Assembly: GCA_024703855.1 (NCBI GenBank) | Contig: CP087965.1 | Span: 2,410,001 to 2,474,000, forward strand | Direction: 5' to 3' | Source: Polaromonas sp. P2-4 | GTDB taxonomy: Bacteria > Pseudomonadota > Gammaproteobacteria > Burkholderiales > Burkholderiaceae_C | Length of the DNA stretch: 64,000 bases | Part shown: piece after piece, positions 21,669 through 29,427 of the stretch | Position numbering within the stretch: position 1 is the stretch's first letter | How the letters are laid out: every line of letters begins with the position of its first letter | Translations under genes and position numbers: made by a program | The notes under the pieces: generated by a model | Database searches by the model: none | Told to the model about the DNA's origin: nothing | Seen by the model: only the letters and a program-made list of their open reading frames with translations

Positions 21669-22139
21669 TCAGAAGTCTTTGCAAGAGCTCGGCAGATATT
21701 TTGGATCAATCGTGGTACCGGTCAGGCCCTTGCCGCAGTCCCAGGCCACCTTTCCACTGCCGTCGGACGCACCGGTGGCTCTCAGCGTCAAAGTCTTGGC
21801 AGTCGCTGCGCCCAATCCCAAGGTGGTGGCGGCCTGTGTGGTTACAGTAACCAACCCCACGGTTGGACTAGTTGACGTATAAATAACCGAGGCAACGTAT
21901 TTTGAAGATTGATCTTGCACGCCCATCGAGGCTTGACTTAATGCCATCGTGCCCTTTTGCGAATATGTTTCAGCAACGGCAGTCCGGCCGGACGACGCGG
22001 CCAGCACGGCTTCACTGATCTTGGCGCGCACCATGTAATCCTGATAAGCCGGCAGAGCCACAGCAGCCAAAATACCAATAATCGCCACAACGATCATCAA
22101 CTCGATCAGGGTAAAACCCTTTTGCATAGAACGTTTCAT
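21669..22139 (-). CDS. pilA: Type IVa major pilin
   Basis: Intact, 156 residues. The leader MKRSMQKG is cut by prepilin peptidase before [20 protein letters not shown]; Glu5 of the mature protein is present. The hydrophobic N-terminal helix is followed by a Ser/Thr-rich globular domain, and a C-terminal disulfide loop is formed by Cys in AWDCGKG and SSCKDF. Length and layout fit betaproteobacterial type IVa pilins. The ribosome site AAGGAG sits 6 bases before ATG 22139, and a sigma-54 promoter lies about 40 bases upstream. Ser/Thr richness makes O-glycosylation plausible. The protein is the main fibre subunit for twitching, adhesion and DNA uptake. Confidence 0.95.
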   Translation of the reverse strand: MKRSMQKGFTLIELMIVVAIIGILAAVALPAYQDYMVRAKISEAVLAASSGRTAVAETYSQKGTMALSQASMGVQDQSSKYVASVIYTSTSPTVGLVTVTTQAATTLGLGAATAKTLTLRATGASDGSGKVAWDCGKGLTGTTIDPKYLPSSCKDF

Positions 22140-22180
22140 TGAAAACTCCTTGGTTGAAGAAATACTAACGCAGGAATATC

Positions 22181-22196
22181 AGCAGACTTCGTGCCA
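22181..22196 (-). promoter_or_regulatory. Sigma-54 (RpoN) promoter of pilA
   Basis: On the minus strand the bases read TGGCACGAAGTCTGCT. This matches the RpoN consensus TGGCAC-N5-TTGC at every position but one, with correct -24 GG / -12 GC spacing. The predicted transcript start is near 22168, leaving a leader of about 28 bases that includes AAGGAG. pilA in this group is classically under PilR-RpoN control. Confidence 0.85.
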
Positions 22197-22301
22197 ACCC
22201 ATTCAGGCGCTGTAACGCGCGATTTAGTTCTCAGCCTGCTCTTCATCCATGCTGGCAACTTACTTTTTTGACGCAAGACACCAAATTGGCTGACATTTTT
22301 G

Positions 22302-22403
22302 TCATTTGATACAGACCGATCGGACCATTTTCAAATCGGTTAGCCCCATCAAGACTTTCTCCATGCCATCCATCTGCAGCGTCCGCATACCGCTGCTGAC
22401 GGC
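22302..22403 (-). pseudogene. Decayed 3' end of a GspE/PilB-type ATPase gene (copy A)
   Basis: On the minus strand one frame reads SAAVSSGMRTLQMDGMEKVL, then MGLTDLKMVRSVCIK and TGA (22302-22304). This is the characteristic C-terminus of type II secretion/type IV pilus ATPases. No upstream ATPase domain remains in the window. A second decayed copy of the same end lies at 24205-24310, on the far side of hipBA. Confidence 0.7.
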
Positions 22404-22471
22404 AGCGCTGACGCGCCGGCCCCTGAATCAGTGCTTTCTCCACCGCCCCACGTGTATTGAGCCCCCCTTGA

Positions 22472-22597
22472 GGGAAGTTCTATAAATCCATCACGCCGTC
22501 ATTCCCGCGAAGGCGGGAATCCAGTGATCGCCAAGTGATTGATGAGGCTGCAATGATTCCCGCCTACGCGGGAATAACGAATTTATAGAAGTCCTCT
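22472..22597. repeat. Small palindromic mobile-type element abutting hipA
   Basis: About 126 bases with near-terminal inverted repeats (ttctataaat at 22478-22487 and atttatagaa at 22581-22590). They enclose two hairpins built on attcccgcgaaggcgggaat (22501-22520) and attcccgcctacgcgggaat (22556-22575). There is no coding capacity. The element ends at the stop codon of hipA. The attcccgcg-aaggcgggaat motif is widespread in betaproteobacterial intergenic DNA. Confidence 0.7.
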
Positions 22598-23853
22598 TAA
22601 TAGCCTTGGCGCGCACCATCCCATATCGCCTCCATTTTTTGATACATGGCTGGCGCGATACTGCCATGGCTGCGCGCCAGTTGCAGGGCCTGGCTCATGC
22701 CGTCGCTGAGTTGTTCTATCACCGCGGAGGGGTTTTGCACGCCGCACACGTCGTGGCCAAACTTTTCCAGCTCTTTGCGCACGGGGTAGCTGCGGGCAGG
22801 CGATTTGTCGCCGCTGCGCTGGCCGCGCCGTAGCTTGAGGGCCATCGTGTGGTCTACCGTCTCAATGCCGCCGGGGCGCTCATAGGTGTAGAGGGTGGTG
22901 GTGACCTGGTCGTAGAGCGGGCTGAGCCAAATGCGGGGTGCGTGACCAGGAAGATGACCAGAGAGAGGTTCGTCATACAGCACACCAAAGTTTTTAAGGT
23001 GTGCATCGCCGTTGTGCAAGAGTACGCTGAGTGCCAGGTAGTCAAAAAACTGGCGCAATGCAGCAGGGGCATCGGTACATACCAGCTGCAAGGCGCTTGC
23101 AACGTCTTCATAGCTGCCAATGTATTTGCGGCTGCTCAGGCGGTCGCGCACGCGCAACTGCATCACGGCGGCGATGTCTTCAAAGCCCAGGCGTTGGCCT
23201 GCGGGCGTTATGTCGAATCGGTCGATCACCAGCAGCCTGGCATCGGCTGACAATGCAAAGTCTGGCACGCGCAAGCCTGCGCAACGCGCAGCCGTCAAAC
23301 ACATCCACTCATTGGCGCACAAGCCTGGATAGCGCTCGCCTTCCGCTTTGACGATGACATTGGGGGCCGGGATGATGGCCTTGCTGACCACTGGCACCAT
23401 GACCTTGGGTTGCACGCCTGACAATGCAGTGCCTACGCCCAGATAGGCGTTTACCAGCTCTTCAAACAATGCGGCACTGCGCCCGCCGCGCAGCAGGTCT
23501 TGGCGCGACACACTGGCTGGTGGTGTTGCCGCTGCAGCACCGGGCAGGCTGTAGCCCAAGCGGCCTATGCCGCCCGAGCCCATGAGTGCGAGAAGATGCA
23601 TTTTGGACAGCGCAAATTTGGGAAAACGATCTAGGATGCGGTCAAACAGGTAACCCTCGGGCAGGTTCATGTCGAGCGCAGCAAACAAGTCACCGTCTTG
23701 AAAAACACGCTCGTTGGGTGGCAAGCCCAGGCCCACGCAACGCTGGGCACCTGGTTCGTACACGAGTTGGTACACCGACTGCTTGAGCAGCGAGGCCGCT
23801 CGTTGGCCTACAACGCTGACATGCAACTCTTTCAGCTTTTCTGGCCAGTTCAC
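22597..23853 (-). CDS. hipA: HipA-family serine/threonine kinase toxin
   Basis: Intact, 418 residues, close to the usual 420-440. The N-terminal HipA_N-type domain has FQDGDLFAALDMNLPEGYLF. The conserved ATP-site loop is SGVQPKVMV. The catalytic loop is LLHNGDAHLKNFG, with the metal-binding region at LSPLYDQV. In studied systems HipA phosphorylates GltX or related targets, halting translation and promoting persistence, and is held inactive by HipB. It overlaps hipB by ATGA (23850-23853). The reading frame is intact, unlike most neighbours. Confidence 0.88.
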   Translation of the reverse strand: MNWPEKLKELHVSVVGQRAASLLKQSVYQLVYEPGAQRCVGLGLPPNERVFQDGDLFAALDMNLPEGYLFDRILDRFPKFALSKMHLLALMGSGGIGRLGYSLPGAAAATPPASVSRQDLLRGGRSAALFEELVNAYLGVGTALSGVQPKVMVPVVSKAIIPAPNVIVKAEGERYPGLCANEWMCLTAARCAGLRVPDFALSADARLLVIDRFDITPAGQRLGFEDIAAVMQLRVRDRLSSRKYIGSYEDVASALQLVCTDAPAALRQFFDYLALSVLLHNGDAHLKNFGVLYDEPLSGHLPGHAPRIWLSPLYDQVTTTLYTYERPGGIETVDHTMALKLRRGQRSGDKSPARSYPVRKELEKFGHDVCGVQNPSAVIEQLSDGMSQALQLARSHGSIAPAMYQKMEAIWDGARQGY

Positions 23854-24140
23854 TCTGCATCCTCAGCGTGCAAGTGGGCAAATGCACTTTGCAAGGCCTG
23901 GGCACTGGGCATGCCTTGGGGCAAGGGCTGCATTTGTAGTCCCAAGCGCAATGCAGACAAAATAGACAGCAGGGTGCGCAGTGAAATGTCTTGCCCCGCT
24001 TCAATGCGGTAGACCGGCATGCGCGACAAACCCGCTATTTTGCCCAGCTCGGTTTGCGACAGCTTTTGGGATTTACGGGCAAGACGAATTGCGTTACCCA
24101 CATCGGTGAGCGTCGAAGCGCCCGAAAAAATGCTACTCAT
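23850..24140 (-). CDS. hipB: HipB-type antitoxin, Xre-family DNA-binding protein
   Basis: Intact, 96 residues. A helix-turn-helix lies at about residues 15-70 (VGNAIRLARKSQKLSQTELG, then SRMPVYRIEAGQDIS). It is a short Cro/C1-type protein that both neutralises HipA and represses the pair. The tail SAFAHLHAEDAE is acidic and probably flexible. A palindrome just upstream of the start (24145-24159) is the likely operator. Confidence 0.88.
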   Translation of the reverse strand: MSSIFSGASTLTDVGNAIRLARKSQKLSQTELGKIAGLSRMPVYRIEAGQDISLRTLLSILSALRLGLQMQPLPQGMPSAQALQSAFAHLHAEDAE

Positions 24141-24144
24141 TCAT

Positions 24145-24159
24145 ATCATTTTAAATGAT
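24145..24159. promoter_or_regulatory. Palindrome upstream of hipB, probable HipB operator
   Basis: The bases atcatttTaaatgat form two perfect 7-base arms around one central T, ending 5 bases from the hipB start. HipB proteins autoregulate by binding short palindromes at this position. Confidence 0.5.
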
Positions 24160-24204
24160 TTCAACGTTTTTGCAACTTAAACATAGCAAAAAAAACAGCT
24201 CTAT

Positions 24205-24310
24205 TCACTTGATGCAAACCTGCCGGACCATTTTCAAATTGGTCAAGCCCATCAGGGCTTCTCCATGCCATCCATCTTCAGTGTTCGCGACCGCTACTGA
24301 CGGCACTGGC
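24205..24310 (-). pseudogene. Decayed 3' end of a GspE/PilB-type ATPase gene (copy B)
   Basis: About 80 percent identical by eye to copy A (22302-22403), in the same orientation. Its minus strand ends LTNLKMVRQVCIK and TGA (24205-24207), with MDGMEK before it in another frame. At least two indels break the frame. It sits immediately upstream of the hipBA promoter. Confidence 0.65.
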
Positions 24311-24390
24311 AAAAAAGCTCGGCAACCCAGCCCTTCGTTGCAGTTCAGCAGTCACACCGCTCAGACCATCCTAAGCGCTAACAATGGCAC

Positions 24391-25192
24391 TCATAGCTCA
24401 AACTCCTGCCCCGCCCGCAGCCATCGGATGTCGTGCGATACGTTTAGACCGAGCGGATGCATCTGGTCAAAGCGTTGTACCTCTTCCATGATGAGTTCGG
24501 TTTCGGCGGGTTTGGTATGGGTGATGTAAATGGGGTAATTTTTGCCGCGCTCGATACAGTCGAGCTCGCTGGCCAGCGCGTGGGGCGAGAGATGCCGGCT
24601 GCGCTTTGCCAGATCGCGCTCACGGTTGCTAAAGGCGGTTTCAATGACCAGCATGGCGACGTTCATCTGGTTGATGCGGGCCCACAATGCGGGGTTTTGC
24701 TCGGTGTCACCGGTAAACACCCAGTAGCCCTTGCTGCCTTTCCCCCCAGTGACGGCGTAACCCACAGCGGGCACCGTGTGCACGGCAGGCAGCACTTCCA
24801 CCTGTTTGCCGGCCAATAACAAGGTTTGCCCCACCGTCAGCGGATGAAAACTGATGAATGGCCGCTGCTGGCGTAGGAATTCTTGAAAAATCGGGCCAGA
24901 TGGTGTCGTTGAAGATATGGGCCTTCAGCGCGTCTATCGTGCCTTGCAGGGCGTGAATCTGTATGGGCCGGGTTCTTTGGGCGGCAACCGCGTCCACCAT
25001 CAGCGGCAACGCCGCCACGTGATCCAGATGGGAATGGGTCAGCAAGACATGGTCAATCCCGCGCATTTCAGCAAGGGTGAGGTCGCCGACGCCGGTGCCT
25101 GCATCGACCAGTAAATCATGGTCCAGCAGGAAAGACGTGGTGCGGCAGTCCTTGGCGATGGCTCCAGAGCAGCCTAATACACGTACTTTCAT
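24391..25192 (-). CDS. Metallo-beta-lactamase-fold hydrolase, cyclic-nucleotide phosphodiesterase/RNase Z-like
   Basis: About 267 residues from ATG 25192 (MKVRVLGCSGAIAKDCRTTS). The metal motif is LLTHSHLDHV (HxHxDH), followed by a third ligand region VLPAVHTVPAVGYAVTGG, FTGDTEQNP and the C-terminal ITHTKPAE. The fold matches class II 3',5'-cyclic-nucleotide phosphodiesterases and RNase Z relatives. The frame breaks near 24845, between SRIPTP and the segment that precedes VGQTLLLAGKQVEV. An upstream in-frame start at 25261 would add a non-conserved 23-residue leader. Standing alone, its physiological substrate is unclear. Confidence 0.75.
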
Positions 25193-25501
25193 GGGGTTTT
25201 CACGCTGGGCCTTGACCTTAATTGGTTTCGAAATGGGTTGCGCCGTCCCACGCTGGGTCAAAAGGCAACAACCTCATGGAGGCTACACGCTCTGTGTACA
25301 AGTGGTAAAGGTACTTTTGCCCATTTAGCCGCAGTAAATTAAGTAATTGCAGATCGCACGGGTCCCAATCCTGCGCGCGGCAGGCCTTCAAAGCCAGGGC
25401 CAGAAGATGGCAACAGCCAATACCGGGACAGGAGTCACGGGCAGTCTGGGCTAGCGGGTGCTTGGGTCCGGATTCGTGTCAGGCGCGGACCCGCATGTCT
25501 G
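25193..25501. other. Intergenic stretch
   Basis: About 310 bases between two minus-strand genes. No convincing reading frame, hairpin terminator or repeat-family copy was seen. Confidence 0.4.
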
Positions 25502-26149
25502 TCACTGCTGTACGAACTGCATCCGAGTTCCGGCCAGCTCGAGCATGTCCCCATTTTTCAATTCGACCGGGTCGGCGCCGATAGCCGCGCCATTGATCGT
25601 GGGCTTGTCGACGCCTTCCACATGCGCCACCGCAAAGCCGTGCGGCCATTTGGTAATGGCGGCGACAGCGACACCCGGCTTGCCGATGGTGGTCACCACC
25701 TTGACCAGCGCCACCTCACGGCCAGCGGCCGCACCCGACATGACTTTGATGAATGCGACCACCCCTGCCGGCGCAGCAACTGTGGAGAGCCCGGCAGCCG
25801 CCGGCACCAAGTCTGCGGGGCCGGCCTTGACCACCATGGTTTTCTCAACCCCGGCTGGGACGGCCTCATTCACATACTTGATTTTGTACTTGCCAATTTC
25901 AACGGTATCGCTGTTTTGCAGCAACTGCTTTTTGACAGCTTTGCCATTGATATAGGTCCCGTTGGTGCTATTGAGGTCTTCAAGATAAACCTCATCGCCA
26001 GACATTTGCAACACGGCGTGTTCGCCGCTGACAGCGAGGTTGTCAATGACGATGTCGTTGTAAGGCCTGCGGCCCAAAGATGTCCGGTCTTTCGTCAACT
26101 GGACTTCCTTGATCACGACGCCGTCAATAGAGACGATCATTTTCGGCAT
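25502..26149 (-). CDS. FHA-domain protein
   Basis: Intact, 215 residues. The N-terminal forkhead-associated domain carries the phosphothreonine-binding set TSLGRRPYNDIVID, NLAVSGEHAVL and LEDLNSTNGTYING (residues 23-69). A second, degenerate FHA-like half is possible at the C-terminus (TTIGKPGVAVAAI, then KPTINGAAIGADPVELKNGD), separated by an Ala/Val-rich linker. It reads phosphothreonine signals. The PP2C phosphatase gene lies 39 bases upstream on the same strand, so the two form part of a Ser/Thr phosphorylation switch; no kinase gene is in the window. Confidence 0.85.
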   Translation of the reverse strand: MPKMIVSIDGVVIKEVQLTKDRTSLGRRPYNDIVIDNLAVSGEHAVLQMSGDEVYLEDLNSTNGTYINGKAVKKQLLQNSDTVEIGKYKIKYVNEAVPAGVEKTMVVKAGPADLVPAAAGLSTVAAPAGVVAFIKVMSGAAAGREVALVKVVTTIGKPGVAVAAITKWPHGFAVAHVEGVDKPTINGAAIGADPVELKNGDMLELAGTRMQFVQQ

Positions 26150-26188
26150 GGCCGACTCCTGTCTATTTTTGATATTTCAGTCACTGCG

Positions 26189-26974
26189 CTATTTTCCCAG
26201 TATTCTGGACAGAAGACCGCGCTTGCCCGAGTCTTCTTTCGCGTGCGCCAGCAATACTGAAATATTATCGCGCCTGCCGCCTTCATTGGCCGCCACAATC
26301 AGTTGCCCGGCCCTCTGCGCCAATGTCGCATCACGCTGCAGGATGCCAGCGATGCCCTCGTCGGTCACCATGTCCGACAAGCCATCCGAACACATCAGAT
26401 AAACATCACCGGCCTCGACACGGTATTCATTGACCTCCAGCAACACCGTGTCCTCAACGCCCAGGGCGCGCGTGACCAGGTTTTTGTTCAGCGAGGTCAG
26501 CGCCTGCTCGGGCGTAATCAGCCCCGCGTCGATCTGCTCTTGCAGCAAGGAATGGTCTTTGGTGATTTGCTGAAACGTCTGACCGCGCAGCCGATAGCAG
26601 CGCGAATCCCCAATATGGCCCAGCGTCAGGCGACCGCCCTGAAAAACGCCCACCACCAGCGTGGTTCCCATGCCGGCGTATTGGGGGTTGGAATTGGCCG
26701 CATTGAAGATCGAGTGGTTGGCGTTTGCCACACAAATTTCCATGGCACGGCGCACTTCTTTGGCACTGGCCTGCCGGCCTGCCTGGGAAAGCCAGCGCCC
26801 CATCTCCGATTTGATGAAAGCGACCGCCATGCCACTGGCAACTTCGCCCGCGTTGTAGCCGCCCATTCCGTCAGCCAGAATACAAAGCCGTGTCGCCGCA
26901 TCGAAAGCAAGCGCATCTTCATTGTTGTCCCGCGTCAGACCTGGGTCTGTTTGTGTGCAAATCTCGTAAATCAT
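26189..26974 (-). CDS. PP2C-family serine/threonine phosphatase
   Basis: Intact, 261 residues from ATG 26974 (MIYEICTQTDPGLTRDNNED). Metal-binding motifs of the PPM family are in order: RDNNEDAL, ILADGMGGYNAGEVAS, GHIGDSRCYRLR, LMCSDGLSDMV and GRRDNISVLL. It is a soluble Stp1/PrpC-type enzyme that removes phosphate from Ser/Thr. A longer open frame extends to 27193, but the added segment is not PP2C-like. The FHA gene follows 39 bases downstream. Confidence 0.88.
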   Translation of the reverse strand: MIYEICTQTDPGLTRDNNEDALAFDAATRLCILADGMGGYNAGEVASGMAVAFIKSEMGRWLSQAGRQASAKEVRRAMEICVANANHSIFNAANSNPQYAGMGTTLVVGVFQGGRLTLGHIGDSRCYRLRGQTFQQITKDHSLLQEQIDAGLITPEQALTSLNKNLVTRALGVEDTVLLEVNEYRVEAGDVYLMCSDGLSDMVTDEGIAGILQRDATLAQRAGQLIVAANEGGRRDNISVLLAHAKEDSGKRGLLSRILGK

Positions 26975-26984
26975 CTTGTTCTGG

Positions 26985-27107
26985 TTACCAATGGGTATCG
27001 GTGCCGGCCGCGGGATTCCGGGCGACAACGGTTTGCTCAAATGCCGGGGTCTCACCCACATTCGGTATTGTTGCACCAGGTGGCCGCCCATCAAATGTAT
27101 CCTGCAA
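26985..27107 (-). CDS. Short coding-like frame upstream of the phosphatase, possibly the tail of a lost gene
   Basis: A 40-residue frame (from TTG 27107; DTFDGRPPGATIPNVGETPA) stops 10 bases before the PP2C start. Composition and spacing resemble the end of a coupled upstream gene; related loci usually have a Ser/Thr kinase there. No kinase motifs remain, and an in-frame stop precedes it. It may be a remnant or chance. Confidence 0.25.
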   Translation of the reverse strand: MQDTFDGRPPGATIPNVGETPAFEQTVVARNPAAGTDTHW

Positions 27108-27249
27108 GTTACAAATTCCTGATGATGCACGTTAACAGACGGGGTGCGGCTGGACAAGGGACTTTTACACGCTCTGGACACCTTTTGTTGCAAACAGGTC
27201 TGTAGAACGGCGTGCCGCCTCCAAGCCGCCGGAAGGAGGGCAGCCAGGC

Positions 27250-27954
27250 TCAGGCCGTCTCGGCTGGCTTTTGCCGCTGTTCCTTCACTTTGCCCATCAC
27301 AAGCACAAACAGGGCGCCTGCAGCGGCTGCCGCATAGCTCCAGTAAGCCGACGCGGGCAGGTAAGGTTTGACTGCGGGATCGGTGTAAGCCATTTGGCCC
27401 GCGATCCAGCCGAGCAGCATGGCCCCCAGGGTAATGATGATGGGAAAGCGCTCCATCAACTTGAGCACCATCTGGCTGCCCCAGACGATGATGGGAATGC
27501 TGACCAGCAGACCAAAAATAACCAGTGGCAGCTGATGCTGCTGGCCCGCGCCCTGGGCGGCACCGGCAATGGCCAGGACGTTGTCGAGGCTCATCACCAG
27601 GTCGGCAATGATCACGGTTTTGATGGCGCCCCAGAGCTTGTCGCTGGCCTGGATGTGACCGCGCTCGTCTTCGCCGTCCGGGACCAGCAGCTTAACGCCG
27701 ATCCACAGCAGCAGGACCGCCCCCACCAGCTTGAGGTAGGGCATCTGCAGCAGGGTCAGGGCAAAGGCGATCAGGATCACGCGCACGACAATGGCGCCCA
27801 AGGTGCCACAAATAATGCCCTGAGTACGCTGCTTCGTAGGCAGGTTCCGGCAAGCCAGGGCAATCACCACCGCGTTATCGCCACCCAGCAGGATGTCAAT
27901 CATGATGATTTGGCCAACGGCCAGCCAGAAATGGGCGGTAAGGAATTCTTCCAC
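27250..27954 (-). CDS. TerC-family integral membrane protein
   Basis: Intact, 234 residues. It has the TerC hallmarks: WLAVGQIIMIDILLGGDNAV near the N-terminus, and a second inverted-repeat copy VIIADLVMSLDNVLAIAGAA, each giving an Asp-Asn pair inside a membrane helix, with seven hydrophobic segments in all. TerC/YkoY proteins act in metal (manganese, tellurite) handling or loading of exported metalloproteins. It ends with a short basic tail KVKEQRQKPAE. A near-duplicate carrying an extra domain lies directly upstream. Confidence 0.85.
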   Translation of the reverse strand: MEEFLTAHFWLAVGQIIMIDILLGGDNAVVIALACRNLPTKQRTQGIICGTLGAIVVRVILIAFALTLLQMPYLKLVGAVLLLWIGVKLLVPDGEDERGHIQASDKLWGAIKTVIIADLVMSLDNVLAIAGAAQGAGQQHQLPLVIFGLLVSIPIIVWGSQMVLKLMERFPIIITLGAMLLGWIAGQMAYTDPAVKPYLPASAYWSYAAAAAGALFVLVMGKVKEQRQKPAETA

Positions 27955-28157
27955 AGTGCTCTTTCGGAAAGACGCCTCGATGGCGTCATTGAGAAAAAGA
28001 CCAGCTTGGATTGTCCCTCAGGAACTCAGGCTTGGGTATTGTGGTAACCACGACAACCGGCCTTGGCAGGGCCGGTTGCACAGAGGCCCCCGGGGTTGGC
28101 GGGTCGAGGAACCGCGGGGGCAGGCGCGTGGCGCGCCTGTTCAAGCGAGTGCCGAGG

Positions 28158-29341
28158 TTACCTGACCACCATCACCGGCACGCTCGAATGCTCGAGGGTC
28201 CCCTGGGCCACCGAGCCGAGCAGCGCGGCGGTGTGGCTGCCCAGTCCGCGCGTGCCCATGACGATCAGGTCGCAGTTCTGCTCCTGCGCCACCTTGGCGA
28301 TCGTCGGTCCGGGCGCGCCGACATGCGGGTGTTCCTGGCACGCGAGCCCTGCCGCCTCGAGCAGCGCACGCGCCGGCGCGAACGCCTTTTCGCTGCGCTC
28401 CCCGATGGTAGTCATCGAGCGTCTCACCCGACACGAAGGTCGCAACATCGCCGGACACCGGGCGCTGCACATTGATCAGGTGCAGCTCCAGGTCGCCGGG
28501 CGCGCGCAGATCCTGGCGCAGCATGATCAGGCGGCGCACGGCTTGCGCCGCGCCCTCGGAGCCGTCAACGGCCAGCAGCACCCGCTGCAGGTGGCCCGGC
28601 GCGTGTGCCACGGCGGCGGGCAGCGCCTCTGGTGCGACAGCGGCGGCGCGTGCCGCCGGGGAGGCATATTGCAGCAACTTGCCTGCAGCCAGCACCAGCA
28701 ATGCGCCGGCAGCAGCGGCCGCATAACCCCAATAAGCTTGCGAAGGCAGATACGCCTTGATCGCAGGATCGGTGTAAGCCATTTGGCCAGCTATCCAGCC
28801 CAGAAGCATCGCACCCAGCGTAATCACCACCGGAAAACGCTCCATCAGCTTCAGCACGATCTGACTGCCCCAAACGATGATGGGAATACTGACCAGCAGA
28901 CCAAAAATAACCAGTGGCAACTGATGCTGCTGGCCGGCGCCCTGCGCGGCACCGGCAATGGCCAGGACGTTATCGACGCTCATCACCAGGTCGGCAATGA
29001 TCACGGTTTTGACGGCGCCCCAGAGCTTGTCGCTGGAGCTGATGTTGTGAGCGTCCTCGCCTTCGGGCTGCAACAGCTTGACGCCAATCCAGAGCAGCAA
29101 AACTGCACCCACGATTTTGAGGTACGGCACAGCCAGAAGGGCCAACGCAAACGCGATCAGGATCACCCTGCAGAATGATCGCGCCTAGGGTGCCATAAAT
29201 AATGCCCTGAGTACGCTGCTTCTTAGGCAGATTCCGGCAAGCCAGGGCAATCACCACCGCGTTGTCGCCACCCAGCAGGATGTCGATCATGATGATTTGA
29301 CCAACCGCCAGCCAAAAGCCAGCCGTCATGAACTCTTCCAT
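28158..29341 (-). CDS. TerC-family membrane protein fused to a universal-stress (UspA) domain
   Basis: About 394 residues. Residues 1-220 repeat the neighbouring TerC almost exactly (IIMIDILLGGDNAVVIALAC; VIIADLVMSVDNVLAIAGAA). A linker ending in LAAGKLLQYASPAARAA leads into a UspA domain: RVLLAVDGSEGAAQAV, then DLIVMGTRGLGSHTAALLGS and HSSVPVMVVR, the G-2x-G-9x-G(S/T) nucleotide loop. Frame breaks lie near 29165 and 28410. The fusion suggests that metal transport or efflux is tied to a nucleotide-responsive cytosolic sensor. Nucleotide identity with 27250-27954 is very high over several 100-base blocks, so the pair arose by recent tandem duplication or is kept alike by conversion. Confidence 0.75.
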
Positions 29342-29365
29342 GGAAACCTCTCAAGAAAATCAAAA

Positions 29366-29395
29366 AGACCGATTGTCAGTGATGACAATCGGTCT
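29366..29395 (-). terminator. Intrinsic terminator downstream of sucCD
   Basis: A perfect 13-base inverted repeat (agaccgattgtca / tgacaatcggtct) has a 4-base loop. The minus strand then runs into TTTTTGATTTT. It lies 33 bases past the sucD stop and separates sucCD from the TerC genes. Confidence 0.85.
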
Positions 29396-29427
29396 GTCTG
29401 TTGTGGCTAACCGCAATCCGCTAAAAC

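Noticed and set aside
22501-22575. Possible CRISPR repeat pair (attcccgcg... units)
   Set aside because: Only two units, each an internal palindrome, in inverted rather than direct array form and with no cas genes; it fits a small palindromic element.
26303-27205. 300-residue plus-strand open frame opposite the PP2C gene
   Set aside because: Antisense to a phosphatase with all metal-binding motifs in order; composition typical of a shadow frame.
27955-28157. Manganese (yybP-ykoY) riboswitch upstream of the TerC gene
   Set aside because: TerC genes often carry one, so I looked; the leader lacks the conserved GC-rich loop pattern of that riboswitch.
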